Shown: positions 38,160-47,312, counted from the first letter of the stretch. The stretch: DNA of 64,000 nucleotides from Thiotrichales bacterium 19S9-11 (GCA_021713395.1 JAKJJT010000003.1:1-64000); one strand, 5' to 3'. A program made the numbers and translations. Notes: generated by a model from the letters alone, not told the origin.

Positions 38160-38420
38160 AATATTCCTAAATTACTTTATCTATCCTTATCATTTGATTA
38201 TGACCTGATAAAATAACGAACAACAAGCTGATTGATAAGCAATCAGAAATACAGAATAGAAATTAATGAAATCAAACTTTTGATTTTTAATACTTTATTA
38301 TATGTTCAATATGATACATTAAATTTTTTTCTCACTTGTCTCTTATCTGCTGTAAAATAATTTGAATTTTTTACTTCAAGTACTATGTTATCTATATAAG
38401 CAATCTATGAGGACTTAAAC

Positions 38421-38954
38421 ATGAAATCAAGAAACATTATCATTGCAAGTGTTATTGTAATTGCTGCCAGCGTGGTATCACTTGGAACTTATGCTGCAAC
38501 AGCAACGTCATCTGAAACTGAAATAGTTCAAGATACTATAATAAACCAAAATAAATCAGAACAAGTAATAATCTATGCCTCAAATAATAAAGAAAAAATC
38601 ATCAAAGAAGTTTCACCTACAACAAAACTAATTCCAATTTATCAAAATGGCGACTGGGTAAAAGTTGGTAATCCACAAGATGGTAGCATTGGCTGGATTA
38701 ATAAAAAACAATATAACGATGCATTAAATGCCTTCTATCAACCAGATATCCAAACAATTTTTATCTCTACGAGTACGGATAAAAATAATAAACCACAAAT
38801 TAATGTTGTTGCTTATAAAAATGGTAAAGCCGTCTCAAAAGAAGAAGCAGATAAGCTATATCAACAATTAAAACAACAACAAGCATCTCAAGCAAAACAA
38901 TGGAAAAATTTCAATCATGAAATGCTTCAATTTCAAAAACAAATGTTTAATTAA
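38421..38954 (+). CDS. Secreted or periplasmic SH3-like domain protein
   Basis: 177 aa. The N-terminal signal peptide (MKSRN basic start, hydrophobic 7-22) probably ends at AATA near residue 26-28. Residues about 47-95 look like a bacterial SH3 domain (IIYASNNKEKIIKEV ... QNGDWVKVGNP.DGSIGWINK), with the G-W-(I/V) end typical of SH3b cell-wall-binding modules. The C-terminal third is Gln/Lys-rich and helical. The ATG has GAGGA about 8 nt upstream. A possible promoter is TTGAAT (38362) / TATGTT. It is divergent from the 477-aa gene and ends 11 nt before the convergent kinase. Its role is unknown; it could bind peptidoglycan. Confidence 0.7.
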   Translation: MKSRNIIIASVIVIAASVVSLGTYAATATSSETEIVQDTIINQNKSEQVIIYASNNKEKIIKEVSPTTKLIPIYQNGDWVKVGNPQDGSIGWINKKQYNDALNAFYQPDIQTIFISTSTDKNNKPQINVVAYKNGKAVSKEEADKLYQQLKQQQASQAKQWKNFNHEMLQFQKQMFN

Positions 38955-38965
38955 AATATAGTTTC

Positions 38966-40525
38966 CTATTTTCCAAGCTCTCTAACAATAGCACCTGCTC
39001 GAGTATTTGGATGAGCCTGTGCGTAATTTAAAAATAAATCACCAGCCTCTTCTAAATTATGATCAATTCTCATATTTGAACGCTTAAAGACTCCTGACTT
39101 ATCATATGCAATACCATAAACTTCTAACCCCAGTTTTCCCGCATACGTTATTGTTGCCTTATCACCACATTGATACTTCATAAAAAGCTCAAGTGTTTGA
39201 ATTGAACGGCTATTTTCTTTAGAATTTTTAGATAAATCAATTGTTTGATGAACATCTTCAAATGTTTTTGATTTTTGTTTAATTGTACCAGTTTGACCAA
39301 CATATAAAGCATCATTGATATTTTTTAGTCTTCTTATTGCTAGATCTTTAGGCTTAAGTTGAAATCCTAATGATCGCAACTCTTTAATTAATGCATAATC
39401 AATATCATGTTTTTCCTCTTTTCCCTTTCCTTTATTTAAAATTTCTTCTAACTTATCCCAATGATCAACTAATTTATCTAGATCATAATAAATATTAAAT
39501 AATGGATGTAAGTATTGCTCTAACTGATTGCAAACTTTAATAAAACAAACATTACTTTTTCCAGTTAACAGGTTATATAGTTTTTCTGCTATTTCTGGCT
39601 CTGTAATAAAACTAGAATTCTCTTTTAGTAGTTCCTTAAGTGATTTATTTAATAAATCCTCTGATAAATCATCTTCTGCAAAAAGATAACGTTGATAGTT
39701 ATTTGTTTCAACTAAAAGTGCAATTTTTACAAGCTCTAAACTTGGCCTTTCAAAGTAGTTATCAACTGTCATTTGATCTAACAAAGGTAACAATCCGTTG
39801 TTTTCATAATCCAAAAAGTCTTTTAAGAAAACGCCAAATGAATAAATATCAGCAAAAAATGATAAAATTTTTTCTTCATTTTTAACTTCTGGAGCAATAT
39901 ATTTATACCCTTCTCCTATTAACTCCCCTCCTTGTGTTTCAACTTTACCAAAAGCAAAGAAACTAGCCTGATATGCTAAACCAAAATCAATCAAGTGAAT
40001 ATTCCCTTGAGCATCATATAGAATATTCTCTTTTTTGATGTCTAAGTGAATATAAGGCTTCTTATCTTTTGATAGTAGCCCTAAATGTAGTTGGTTTAAT
40101 TTATTAGCAACAAGAGAAGCAATTTTTAACTTCTCCTTTACTTCTATGTTAACATGATTTAAATCACTACCTAAATAACGCTGTATCTGATAGTAAATAC
40201 CATCAATAACCACCCCAGCCCTACCAATACCTAAATCTTGATTAATTTGAGTTTCAACATCTATTATTTTTGTATACTGCAAACGATCTTCTTCTGAAAA
40301 AGAAGTCAAATCAAACTTCTTAACAGCCCAAAGCTGATTATCTTCTGTTTTGGCTAATATCACTTGCGCGTAAGTGCCTTTACCTATTATTTTTTCTTCT
40401 TTATATAAAGTAGCATTTTGATCACTGAAGAAATTTACATTGTTTCCAACATACTTTACTTCAATCCCACTTCCAGGCTCAGTTAACGCTGCTTTAGCAT
40501 CTGAAAAACTAGTATCTTCAGGCAT
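38966..40525 (-). CDS. Eukaryote-like Ser/Thr protein kinase with unknown C-terminal region
   Basis: 519 aa from ATG 40525, chosen because GAGGGG lies 6 nt upstream; an in-frame TTG seven codons earlier is less likely. The kinase domain (about residues 40-280) shows the glycine loop GKGTYAQV (about 47), the lysine in AVKKF (about 67), the catalytic loop HLDIKKEN (about 160), a DFG-type IDFG (about 180), Y-I-APEV and DIYSFGVFLKDF. All catalytic residues are present, so activity is expected. There is no transmembrane segment and no PASTA domain, unlike PknB. The C-terminal 150 residues (from SLGFQLKPKDLAIRRL) match nothing I know. It sits beside the unknown coiled-coil genes. It may act on host or self proteins. 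Confidence 0.85.
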   Translation of the reverse strand: MPEDTSFSDAKAALTEPGSGIEVKYVGNNVNFFSDQNATLYKEEKIIGKGTYAQVILAKTEDNQLWAVKKFDLTSFSEEDRLQYTKIIDVETQINQDLGIGRAGVVIDGIYYQIQRYLGSDLNHVNIEVKEKLKIASLVANKLNQLHLGLLSKDKKPYIHLDIKKENILYDAQGNIHLIDFGLAYQASFFAFGKVETQGGELIGEGYKYIAPEVKNEEKILSFFADIYSFGVFLKDFLDYENNGLLPLLDQMTVDNYFERPSLELVKIALLVETNNYQRYLFAEDDLSEDLLNKSLKELLKENSSFITEPEIAEKLYNLLTGKSNVCFIKVCNQLEQYLHPLFNIYYDLDKLVDHWDKLEEILNKGKGKEEKHDIDYALIKELRSLGFQLKPKDLAIRRLKNINDALYVGQTGTIKQKSKTFEDVHQTIDLSKNSKENSRSIQTLELFMKYQCGDKATITYAGKLGLEVYGIAYDKSGVFKRSNMRIDHNLEEAGDLFLNYAQAHPNTRAGAIVRELGK

Positions 40526-40700
40526 TTTATTCCCCTCACTATGCAAACAATAGACGTAGAGTAGAATACGATAATCTTTCGAAAAAGCAAAAATAATTGG
40601 TGTTATTTTTCTTAGCGAACAGCAAATAACTTCGCTATAATTCTTACCAAACTTTAAGCTTTTTATTTTTTAATAATAGGGACTAACGGAGAGAACTTTT

Positions 40701-41318
40701 ATGATGAAGCGTCAATTAAACCTAATTACCGGTTTTATTAGCATTGTGCTAAGTGCACTTATTTTAGTGGGTTGTGCTGAAAAAGTTGAATATACTAATC
40801 CCAATGAAGTTGATACGACCGCTATTGGTTTTAGCTCAACTGACTTACAAGTAACTACCCAGAAAATGGTTGATAGTATGCTACAGTCAAGCAGCATCAA
40901 ACGTGTAACTGATAATGGTAAAACACAACCTGTTGTTTTCTTTAGTGGTATTCGAAACGAAACAAATGAGCATATTAATACAAACTTATTAGAAAATACC
41001 GTCTCTACACGCATGATTAATAGTGGCTATTTTCAGTTTACGGATATGAAGCAAGTTGATGCAATGAAAAAGCAGTTCGACTATCAACAGCAGTCAGGCA
41101 TGATTGATCAAAAAACAGCAGTTCAAATGGGACAGCAATTAGGTGCCCATTATATGTTTGCAGGTAGCATTGGTAACATTTATGCACAAGGCTCATCTCA
41201 AGACTCTAATTTTTTCTTAATTACCTTAAAAATGATTAACCTAAAAACTGGCACGATCGTTTGGCAAGAAGAAAAACAAATAAGAAAAACTGAAAAGCGC
41301 ACATTATTTGGCTGGTAA
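40701..41318 (+). CDS. lpoB: Penicillin-binding protein activator LpoB-like lipoprotein
   Basis: 205 aa. A lipoprotein signal ends with the lipobox LVGC (Cys around 25). The mature part has the LpoB/PF13036 pattern: TTAIGFSSTDLQ..TQKMVDSML; QPVVFFSGIRNETNEHINT; ARM-type (ST)RMINSGYFQFTD; GQQLGAHYMFAGSIGN. In E. coli LpoB is an outer-membrane lipoprotein that activates PBP1b. The second ATG (40704) is a possible start. It is followed by a CsgG-like gene and a COG3014-like lipoprotein gene in the same direction, a trio I recall as conserved in several gammaproteobacteria. A -10-like TATAAT lies at 40636-40641. Confidence 0.85.
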   Translation: MMKRQLNLITGFISIVLSALILVGCAEKVEYTNPNEVDTTAIGFSSTDLQVTTQKMVDSMLQSSSIKRVTDNGKTQPVVFFSGIRNETNEHINTNLLENTVSTRMINSGYFQFTDMKQVDAMKKQFDYQQQSGMIDQKTAVQMGQQLGAHYMFAGSIGNIYAQGSSQDSNFFLITLKMINLKTGTIVWQEEKQIRKTEKRTLFGW

Positions 41319-41373
41319 TGACTATAAACAAACTCATTAATTCTACTAATTGTTAGATAAGCGGAGGATGCAA

Positions 41374-42363
41374 ATGAAACGTTTGTCTTTAAATTCTATT
41401 TTTTTATGCCTATTTACCTTGGTATTAGGTTTGTTTTCAGCAAACCTCTATGCAAGTCCCACTTTAACGACTGTTACAAAAGATATTGAAGGTTCTGGTA
41501 GTACACTTAACCTTGCCATTGGTAATGCAATTATTAATGGTGTTGGACAAGTTAATGGTGCTTATGTTAAGTCTGTCAGTGCTGTCATTGATCAAAAAAG
41601 TGTTGATCAGGGCTATGTTAGAATCGCCAACCAAGTCTACCCCGTCTCTGCTGATATTTTATCTAGGGATAATCTAAGTGCAATTCAAGCAGCAACCAAT
41701 GGTGCGGTCATTAGCTATCAAGTTAAAGATCAAAAACAACTTGATAATGATCAATGGCAAGTAACATTAACCATGACATTTGCACAATATCAGGCAATTG
41801 AAAAATCACCTGAAAAACAAAAACAATACTCACTTGCCATATTACCATTTCAAATCACACCACAAGCAGCCAAAGGTCCAATCTCACCAAAGCGTAGCCA
41901 AGATTTATTAAATCAAGCATTAACAGATAATCTGATTAAAGCGAATCGATATCGCATGATTGATCGTAATCATAGTGACCTTAAAAATTATAATCAAGAA
42001 GTTGCACTACTTACAAGCGGTAACGCTAATAAGCTAGATCAAGCAAGATTAAGTCAGCTTATTGGTGCTGACTTACTATTAGTTGGTAATATTGATCAGC
42101 TGAAAATTACAACAGAAAAACGTGAATTTTATGGCTCAACGTTTGATCATCACATTGCAGAAGCAACGATTAATTTTCGCTTAATTGAAATGGCAACGCT
42201 AGCTGTACTACATTCAGATACGGTGACAGTTGATATTCCAGAAGATGAGATCAATCAAATCTTAGTTGATCCCGATAATAACTTACAAACTGTAGAGCAA
42301 GCACTGATTACCAAAACAGCCAAAACAATCTCTGATAATTTATTAAACTATAAAATCAAGTGA
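41374..42363 (+). CDS. CsgG-like periplasmic/secreted protein
   Basis: 329 aa from ATG 41374, chosen because GGAGG ends 6 nt upstream; an upstream in-frame TTG at 41350 has no such site. A Sec signal peptide (hydrophobic 5-20, ANLYAS end) is present, and the lack of a lipobox Cys argues against a lipoprotein. The central part YSLAILPFQITPQAA ... NLIKANRYRMIDRNH ... LIGADLLLVGNIDQL ... ATINFRLIEMATLAVLHSD follows the CsgG/LpoB-like alpha-beta fold: 'ADLLLVG(N/S)I' followed by a 'xxxxRLIxxxTGxV' strand. Its stop overlaps the next start (TGATG), so the two genes are coupled. Envelope role inferred from neighbours. Confidence 0.65.
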   Translation: MKRLSLNSIFLCLFTLVLGLFSANLYASPTLTTVTKDIEGSGSTLNLAIGNAIINGVGQVNGAYVKSVSAVIDQKSVDQGYVRIANQVYPVSADILSRDNLSAIQAATNGAVISYQVKDQKQLDNDQWQVTLTMTFAQYQAIEKSPEKQKQYSLAILPFQITPQAAKGPISPKRSQDLLNQALTDNLIKANRYRMIDRNHSDLKNYNQEVALLTSGNANKLDQARLSQLIGADLLLVGNIDQLKITTEKREFYGSTFDHHIAEATINFRLIEMATLAVLHSDTVTVDIPEDEINQILVDPDNNLQTVEQALITKTAKTISDNLLNYKIK

Positions 42364-43757
42364 TGGACTGTAAGCTGATGTTTAAACCAAGCTTTCTTAT
42401 TCTATCAGCGACTGTTTGTATTACTTTATTTTTATCTGGCTGTGCGACATTAGAAAGCCCATATCCAGATAAAATGAAAACAACCAAACAAGATATTTAT
42501 GATAATAACGCTGAAAAAGCAATTAAAGCTTATACTAATGAGTTTTCCAAAAGTGATGACCCTAGTCTTTATCAAATGGAACTTGGCCGCATCAACCAAT
42601 TAAACAACAATGATAAAGCAGCCTTAAACGACTACGCTCAAGCAATTCAGACAATTCGAAACTCTCGTCTTAAGCCAACCATACAAGTTTCACGAACCCT
42701 TTCTAGTGCAAGTGCTCTTGCAACAAGTGACTTAGAACTAGCTTATGATGTCCCTGATTATGAACAAACTTTCCTATATGCTTACCAAGCACAAAACTAT
42801 TTAGGTTTAAACGACTTATCAAACGCACTTGTTTCTATTAGACGCTTATCTCAAGCTCAAGCTTGGGTGCAAAAGCAAAATGAAATTAATACTCAAGGAC
42901 AGAAAAAAATTAGTGATGATTTTAGTCAATATAATATTCATCCAAAAAAAATAAGCATTAACCAAACACCAGAAATTGCCAATATAAAAGAGCAAGTAAA
43001 TAGTATTGCTAATGCTTATGAGAATGGCTTTGCTTATTATCTAGCTGCAATTTTGTATGAAGCTGATCAATATAATTATAATGATGCCTTTATTTCTATC
43101 AAAAACGCCTTTCGACTGCTACCAGATAACCCTTATGTTAAAGAGACCTATCAGCAAATGGAAAAAGGCTTCTATGGTGGTAATCCATTTAAAAAAAATC
43201 AAGGCCGTTTAGTCATCTTATATGAAAGTGGGCTTGTGGATCAAAAGTATGGCTTTCGACTAACTTTGCCACTTGGCAAGCTTGGCGTTCAAAGCTTTAG
43301 CGTTCCTTACTATAAAGACCCTAAAAAAAATATTCAAAATACTTTAGTTCATGTATACGGAAATTCAATTAATTTATCAGGAAAAACAACATTATTGGTC
43401 GATACTAATTTATTAGCCGCTAAATCTTTAACTGAGCAATACCCTGCAATTATTACACGCGCTGTACTTCGCTTAATTTTTAAATCTGCTGCAACATATA
43501 AACTAGGGCAAGAATCTGATTTTGCAGGAATCTTAGTTGGTTCAATTTATAATATCATTACATCTAAAGCTGACTTAAGAAGTTGGCTATTATTACCCAA
43601 AAGCATCCAACTATATGAAAGTATGCTTCCTGAAGGTAGCTATCGCATTAGCATTGATAAGCACCAACAAAAAGTTGATATCAAATCGAATAAAACAACC
43701 CTAGTTTGGGTAACGCATATTGGCCAGTTTTTTGATATTAATGTTTATCAGCTATAA
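42363..43757 (+). CDS. COG3014-like lipoprotein with TPR-like helices
   Basis: 464 aa from ATG 42363, which overlaps the preceding stop as TGATG; GTG 42360 and ATG 42378 are other options. The lipobox LSGC is around residue 28. Helical residues 35-260 (KAIKAYTNEFSKSDDPSLYQMELGRINQLNNND) resemble a TPR-like solenoid. A beta-rich C-terminal half contains GRLVILYESGLVDQKYGFRLTLPL. This is the arrangement of the COG3014 lipoproteins found beside LpoB-like genes. Probably outer-membrane anchored; molecular role unknown. Confidence 0.65.
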   Translation: MDCKLMFKPSFLILSATVCITLFLSGCATLESPYPDKMKTTKQDIYDNNAEKAIKAYTNEFSKSDDPSLYQMELGRINQLNNNDKAALNDYAQAIQTIRNSRLKPTIQVSRTLSSASALATSDLELAYDVPDYEQTFLYAYQAQNYLGLNDLSNALVSIRRLSQAQAWVQKQNEINTQGQKKISDDFSQYNIHPKKISINQTPEIANIKEQVNSIANAYENGFAYYLAAILYEADQYNYNDAFISIKNAFRLLPDNPYVKETYQQMEKGFYGGNPFKKNQGRLVILYESGLVDQKYGFRLTLPLGKLGVQSFSVPYYKDPKKNIQNTLVHVYGNSINLSGKTTLLVDTNLLAAKSLTEQYPAIITRAVLRLIFKSAATYKLGQESDFAGILVGSIYNIITSKADLRSWLLLPKSIQLYESMLPEGSYRISIDKHQQKVDIKSNKTTLVWVTHIGQFFDINVYQL

Positions 43758-43795
43758 AATAACTCTCCTAAATTAAGGCAATCGTATTAAATCGC

Positions 43796-44665
43796 ATGAA
43801 AAAAGTAATTGATAGCCACATCCACCTGTGGGATTTAAAAAATAATTATAATCAATGGGTTTACTCTTCTAATCAATATCACTATCTACAAAAAAATTAT
43901 ATGCTTGATAGCCTTGAAAAAAGCCTTTCTCATCAACTAAGTGGTATCGTACATATCGAAGCACATAACTCAGATGTTAACACGCTAAACGAAACTAAGT
44001 GGCTAATTAGCCAACAAAAAAAACATCCTAATATTGCCCTTAGAATTATTGCTTTTGCAGATATACTACAACACCCTGAAAATTTTGAAAAAGATATAAA
44101 ATCTTTATTGGAATATCCAGAAATTATTGGCATCCGTCATATTTTAGCTTACCACCCAGATGCTTATTATTCTCCTGTAGATAAAGACCATAGCGATCAT
44201 CCTAATTTAATTAAAAACTTATCCGTTTTAAAAAAATACAATCTTATTTTTGATACACAACTCTACCCTAAGCAATGGTTAAATTTATTAGAACACGTTG
44301 ACTTAGTTGAAAATAAAATTGCGCTGGAACATTTTGCTTTACCATTAATGCATAATAGTCAGGAAAAAAAACTATGGCAGAAAGCAGTTCAATCTTTAAG
44401 TCATATGAATAATGCCTACCTGAAACTATCTGGGCTTAATATGTTACACACAGAGCTTAAGCTAGAAACAGTCTTACAGCTACTATCATTTTGTTTAAAT
44501 GAATTAGGTGCAAAAAAGCTTATTTATGGCAGCAACTTTCCTGTTGAACATCATGATAACTACTCATATTGGTTTGATCTATTATACTCGCTCATCCAGT
44601 CAGATAGTGACAGAGAGGATATTTTTTTTCATAATGCCCATAAACTGTATTGTTTTAATCATTAA
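43796..44665 (+). CDS. Amidohydrolase family lactonase (COG3618, L-fuconolactonase-like)
   Basis: 289 aa TIM-barrel protein. The metal motif IDSHIHLWD (residues 5-13) and IVHIEAHNSD, GIRHILAYHP and LIYGSNFPVEHH match COG3618 enzymes (2-pyrone-4,6-dicarboxylate, fuconolactone and rhamnonolactone hydrolases). Asn in GSNFP is common in this group. Cytoplasmic. It is 14 nt upstream of an SDR gene. An SDR plus this lactonase is the usual pair for oxidising a free sugar to its acid (L-fucose or a relative), but the dehydratase and aldolase of that route are not in the window. Confidence 0.8.
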   Translation: MKKVIDSHIHLWDLKNNYNQWVYSSNQYHYLQKNYMLDSLEKSLSHQLSGIVHIEAHNSDVNTLNETKWLISQQKKHPNIALRIIAFADILQHPENFEKDIKSLLEYPEIIGIRHILAYHPDAYYSPVDKDHSDHPNLIKNLSVLKKYNLIFDTQLYPKQWLNLLEHVDLVENKIALEHFALPLMHNSQEKKLWQKAVQSLSHMNNAYLKLSGLNMLHTELKLETVLQLLSFCLNELGAKKLIYGSNFPVEHHDNYSYWFDLLYSLIQSDSDREDIFFHNAHKLYCFNH

Positions 44666-44679
44666 GGAAAATTTAAACA

Positions 44680-45423
44680 ATGAATTTAAAATCCGTTATT
44701 GTCTCTGGTGGTGCTTCTGGCATTGGACTTGCGTGTGCTAAACTTTTTTTAGAAAACAACTGGCAAGTATTTAATTTAGATATTCAAGAACCCACACTCA
44801 AACATGATCAAATGCATTGGTTTAAGTGTGATTTGACTAATACTGAAGAAGTTATACATACCATTCAATCAATTTCAGTAAAAACATCAACCATTGACTG
44901 TCTTATTACAAGCGCTGGCAAACATTTTTCAGCAACAATCGAGCAAACAACTGATGATCAGTTTTATGATGTGATTAACACAAATATCAAATCAGCTTTT
45001 ATATTAATTAGAGAGTCTTTGCCATTAATTAAGCCTAGTACATTAGGATCAATTATTACCATTGGATCTGATCAAAGCCTAATTGCTAAGAGAAACTCTG
45101 CCGTTTACGGCCTAAGCAAAGCTGCAATTGCTCAACTAACAAAAAACATCGCACTTGATTATGCTAAATATAATATCACGGCTAATTGCATTGCTGCAGG
45201 TACAATTGATACCCCATTATATCAAAACGCAATAAAAGCCTATAGCTTAAAATCTGGAGAGTCTCTTGAAAGCATTAATAAGGATGAAGCAAGCACACAA
45301 CCATTAAACCGCATTGGAAAACCTGAAGAAGTTGCTGCATTAGCTTACTTTTTAGCTTCAAATCAAGCATCGTTTATCACAGGCAGTGTTATCTCAGTTG
45401 ATGGTGGCTATACTGCGCAATGA
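44680..45423 (+). CDS. Short-chain dehydrogenase/reductase (sugar dehydrogenase-like)
   Basis: 247 aa, classical SDR. The cofactor loop is SGGASGIGLACA (residues 9-20). Asp36 at the end of beta-2 (FNLDIQ) suggests NAD preference. The active site has Ser in TIGSDQS, and the YGLSK tetrad motif (Tyr-x-x-x-Lys) is complete. The C-terminus FITGSVISVDGGYTAQ is standard. The closest functional group I can suggest is L-fucose/D-arabinose-type dehydrogenases, because of the lactonase next door. The last 16 nt overlap the convergent aminotransferase gene. Confidence 0.8.
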   Translation: MNLKSVIVSGGASGIGLACAKLFLENNWQVFNLDIQEPTLKHDQMHWFKCDLTNTEEVIHTIQSISVKTSTIDCLITSAGKHFSATIEQTTDDQFYDVINTNIKSAFILIRESLPLIKPSTLGSIITIGSDQSLIAKRNSAVYGLSKAAIAQLTKNIALDYAKYNITANCIAAGTIDTPLYQNAIKAYSLKSGESLESINKDEASTQPLNRIGKPEEVAALAYFLASNQASFITGSVISVDGGYTAQ

Positions 45424-46664
45424 GATTCTGCTTCAATTGTTGCAATTTGAATACACAAAGCTAATACTTCAGAGGCCTTTGTAATTTCAGCAACACTTGG
45501 CATTGATGGTGCAATACGAATATTCGTATCATTAGGGTCCTCTCCATAAGGATAGGTTGCACCAGCCTGCGTTAGCTTGACACCGCAAGCTTTTGCCATC
45601 TCAACAACGCGCTTAGCTAAATTTTGTTTTGTGTTTAAACTAATAAAATAACCACCTTTTGGCTCATTCCAAGTCGCATAAGCACCATCTGTACCAAGCT
45701 CTTTTTCCAGTGTTCTTAAAACTGCATCAAATTTAGGTTTTAAAATTCGCATATGCTGACGCATATGGTTTAAAAACGCATCCTTTGTTTCAAGAAACTT
45801 TAGATGGCGCAACTGATTTAATTTATCAAAACTGATTAATTGATAAGAAAAATTTTTCTTTAACCATGTAATATTTTCCTGGCTAGATGCGACTAGCGAA
45901 ACACCTGAGCTTGCAAATGTTATCTTGCTTGTTGAGGCAAAAGAATAAACTCGATTTGGGTTATTTGCTAACCTACAAGCTGAGAAAATATCTAATAGCT
46001 CACTGGGTTCATCTGTTAGATGATGTACTGCATACGCATTATCCCAAAATATTCTAAAATCTTTTGCTTTTGTCTCCATTGAAGCTAAGCGTTTTACAAC
46101 TTCATCTGAATAAGTTTCACCCGTTGGGTTACTATATTTAGGAACACACCAAATACCCTTAATACTTTCATCTGATTGAACCAAATGTTCTACCTGATCC
46201 ATATCAGGGCCATACCCCGTTAAGTTAACTCGAACCATTTCAATGCCTAATGACTCACAAACGCCAAAATGACGGTCATAACCTGGAGCAGGACATAAGA
46301 ATTTTATTTTTTCTTGTTTCCCCCACGGCAATAGATTATCAGGTGTTGGATGTAGTATCAGCGCTGATATCGTGTCATACATGAGCTTTAATGATGAATG
46401 ACCACCAACAATCATATCTGCATTTGTTAATTCAAAACATTCTGAAAATAAAGTTTTAAGTTCTGGCAAACCAGCTAATAAATCCATCGCACTGTAATTG
46501 CGACAATCAACACCACTTGGACTACAAAAATCTTCTTCTTTTAAAATAGTTAACAACGGTAAAGATAGATCAAGCTGTGCATTTGACGGCTTACCACGCG
46601 TCATATCTAACTGTAAATTTTCTTCTTTTATTTGATTATAACGTGCTTTCAGATTATCAATCAT
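45408..46664 (-). CDS. PLP-dependent aspartate aminotransferase-like protein (PF12897 type)
   Basis: 418 aa, fold-type I aminotransferase. The N-terminus LQLDMTRGKPSNAQLDLS, the phosphate-binding GGHSSLKLMYDTISAL, PKYSNPTGETYSD, the FWDNAYAVHHL aspartate/tyrosine site and the PLP-lysine region FASTSKITFASSGVS are all visible. This matches the actinobacterial AspAT-like class (Corynebacterium type), not the classical AspC. It catalyses amino-group transfer, probably between aspartate and 2-oxoglutarate. Its 3' end overlaps the SDR gene by 16 nt on the opposite strand. Confidence 0.85.
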   Translation of the reverse strand: MIDNLKARYNQIKEENLQLDMTRGKPSNAQLDLSLPLLTILKEEDFCSPSGVDCRNYSAMDLLAGLPELKTLFSECFELTNADMIVGGHSSLKLMYDTISALILHPTPDNLLPWGKQEKIKFLCPAPGYDRHFGVCESLGIEMVRVNLTGYGPDMDQVEHLVQSDESIKGIWCVPKYSNPTGETYSDEVVKRLASMETKAKDFRIFWDNAYAVHHLTDEPSELLDIFSACRLANNPNRVYSFASTSKITFASSGVSLVASSQENITWLKKNFSYQLISFDKLNQLRHLKFLETKDAFLNHMRQHMRILKPKFDAVLRTLEKELGTDGAYATWNEPKGGYFISLNTKQNLAKRVVEMAKACGVKLTQAGATYPYGEDPNDTNIRIAPSMPSVAEITKASEVLALCIQIATIEAESHCAV

Positions 46665-46711
46665 GAACTATATATCCCTTCTAACGCTTATATTTTTTTT
46701 TATTGTTAATC

Positions 46712-47233
46712 TTAATACAACCAAGGCGGATAGATCCATAAATAAACATAAATGCCTACATACAACAAGCAAAAAACATAAGGCATAACACTTTCTAGTC
46801 GATGTAGTGGGTTTAGCGCACCTTTTAGAACAACCGCTTTACGCTCAGCTTGCCATACTGTCGATGGCATACGCTTTTCAAGCTCACCAATAATTTTTTC
46901 TTTAATTGTCACACTATGGCGATAAAATCGAACCAAACGCCACCAAGCGTAACAAATAGCAAGTAACCCTAACAACGGTATCAACATCAAAAACATTGAT
47001 ACACCACTGGTTGCTCGACTTAAGCCTAATGCCATAATACTAACAACTGAAATATTAACCATCATAAAAAATAAGTTCACCAATGTGCGTCGAAAAGTTG
47101 CTCGATCTGCCATTTCAACATAAATCTTATATTGCTCCATTAATAAACGGTAGAACTGATCATTGCTTAAGCTATCATCAGCCTCCTCATTCCATAAGGC
47201 TTCGATTCGTATATGATCATAAGCACGACTCAT
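46712..47233 (-). CDS. RipA-like small inner-membrane protein
   Basis: 173 aa. Hydrophilic N-terminus (WNEEADDSLSNDQFYRLLMEQYKIYVEMADRAT), two closely spaced transmembrane helices (about residues 50-90), a basic cytoplasmic loop and a third hydrophobic stretch near the C-terminus (about 150-170, ending IYPPWLY). The motif YK-x-YVEMADR-x-x-x-RR-x-x-x-N-x-F resembles what I recall of the RipA octameric membrane protein family. Francisella RipA is needed for growth inside host cells. The match is from memory of a motif only. It is an unpaired gene, 47 nt upstream of the aminotransferase start on the same strand. Confidence 0.55.
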   Translation of the reverse strand: MSRAYDHIRIEALWNEEADDSLSNDQFYRLLMEQYKIYVEMADRATFRRTLVNLFFMMVNISVVSIMALGLSRATSGVSMFLMLIPLLGLLAICYAWWRLVRFYRHSVTIKEKIIGELEKRMPSTVWQAERKAVVLKGALNPLHRLESVMPYVFCLLYVGIYVYLWIYPPWLY

Positions 47234-47312
47234 CTAAATACTCCTATATTCTTTTCACCTTCATCTTAGACAGAATTTAGGCAAACGTCTAGCATCATTC
47301 GTCTCTGTGCTA

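Noticed and set aside
38160-38420. A tRNA or small RNA in the gap between the 477-aa gene and the SH3 gene
   Set aside because: No cloverleaf or stable GC-rich stem is visible; the AT-rich gap looks like a divergent promoter region.
29677-40525. Prophage or integrative element carrying the coiled-coil genes
   Set aside because: No integrase, phage structural gene, tRNA target or flanking repeat is present. Base composition looks like that of the neighbours.
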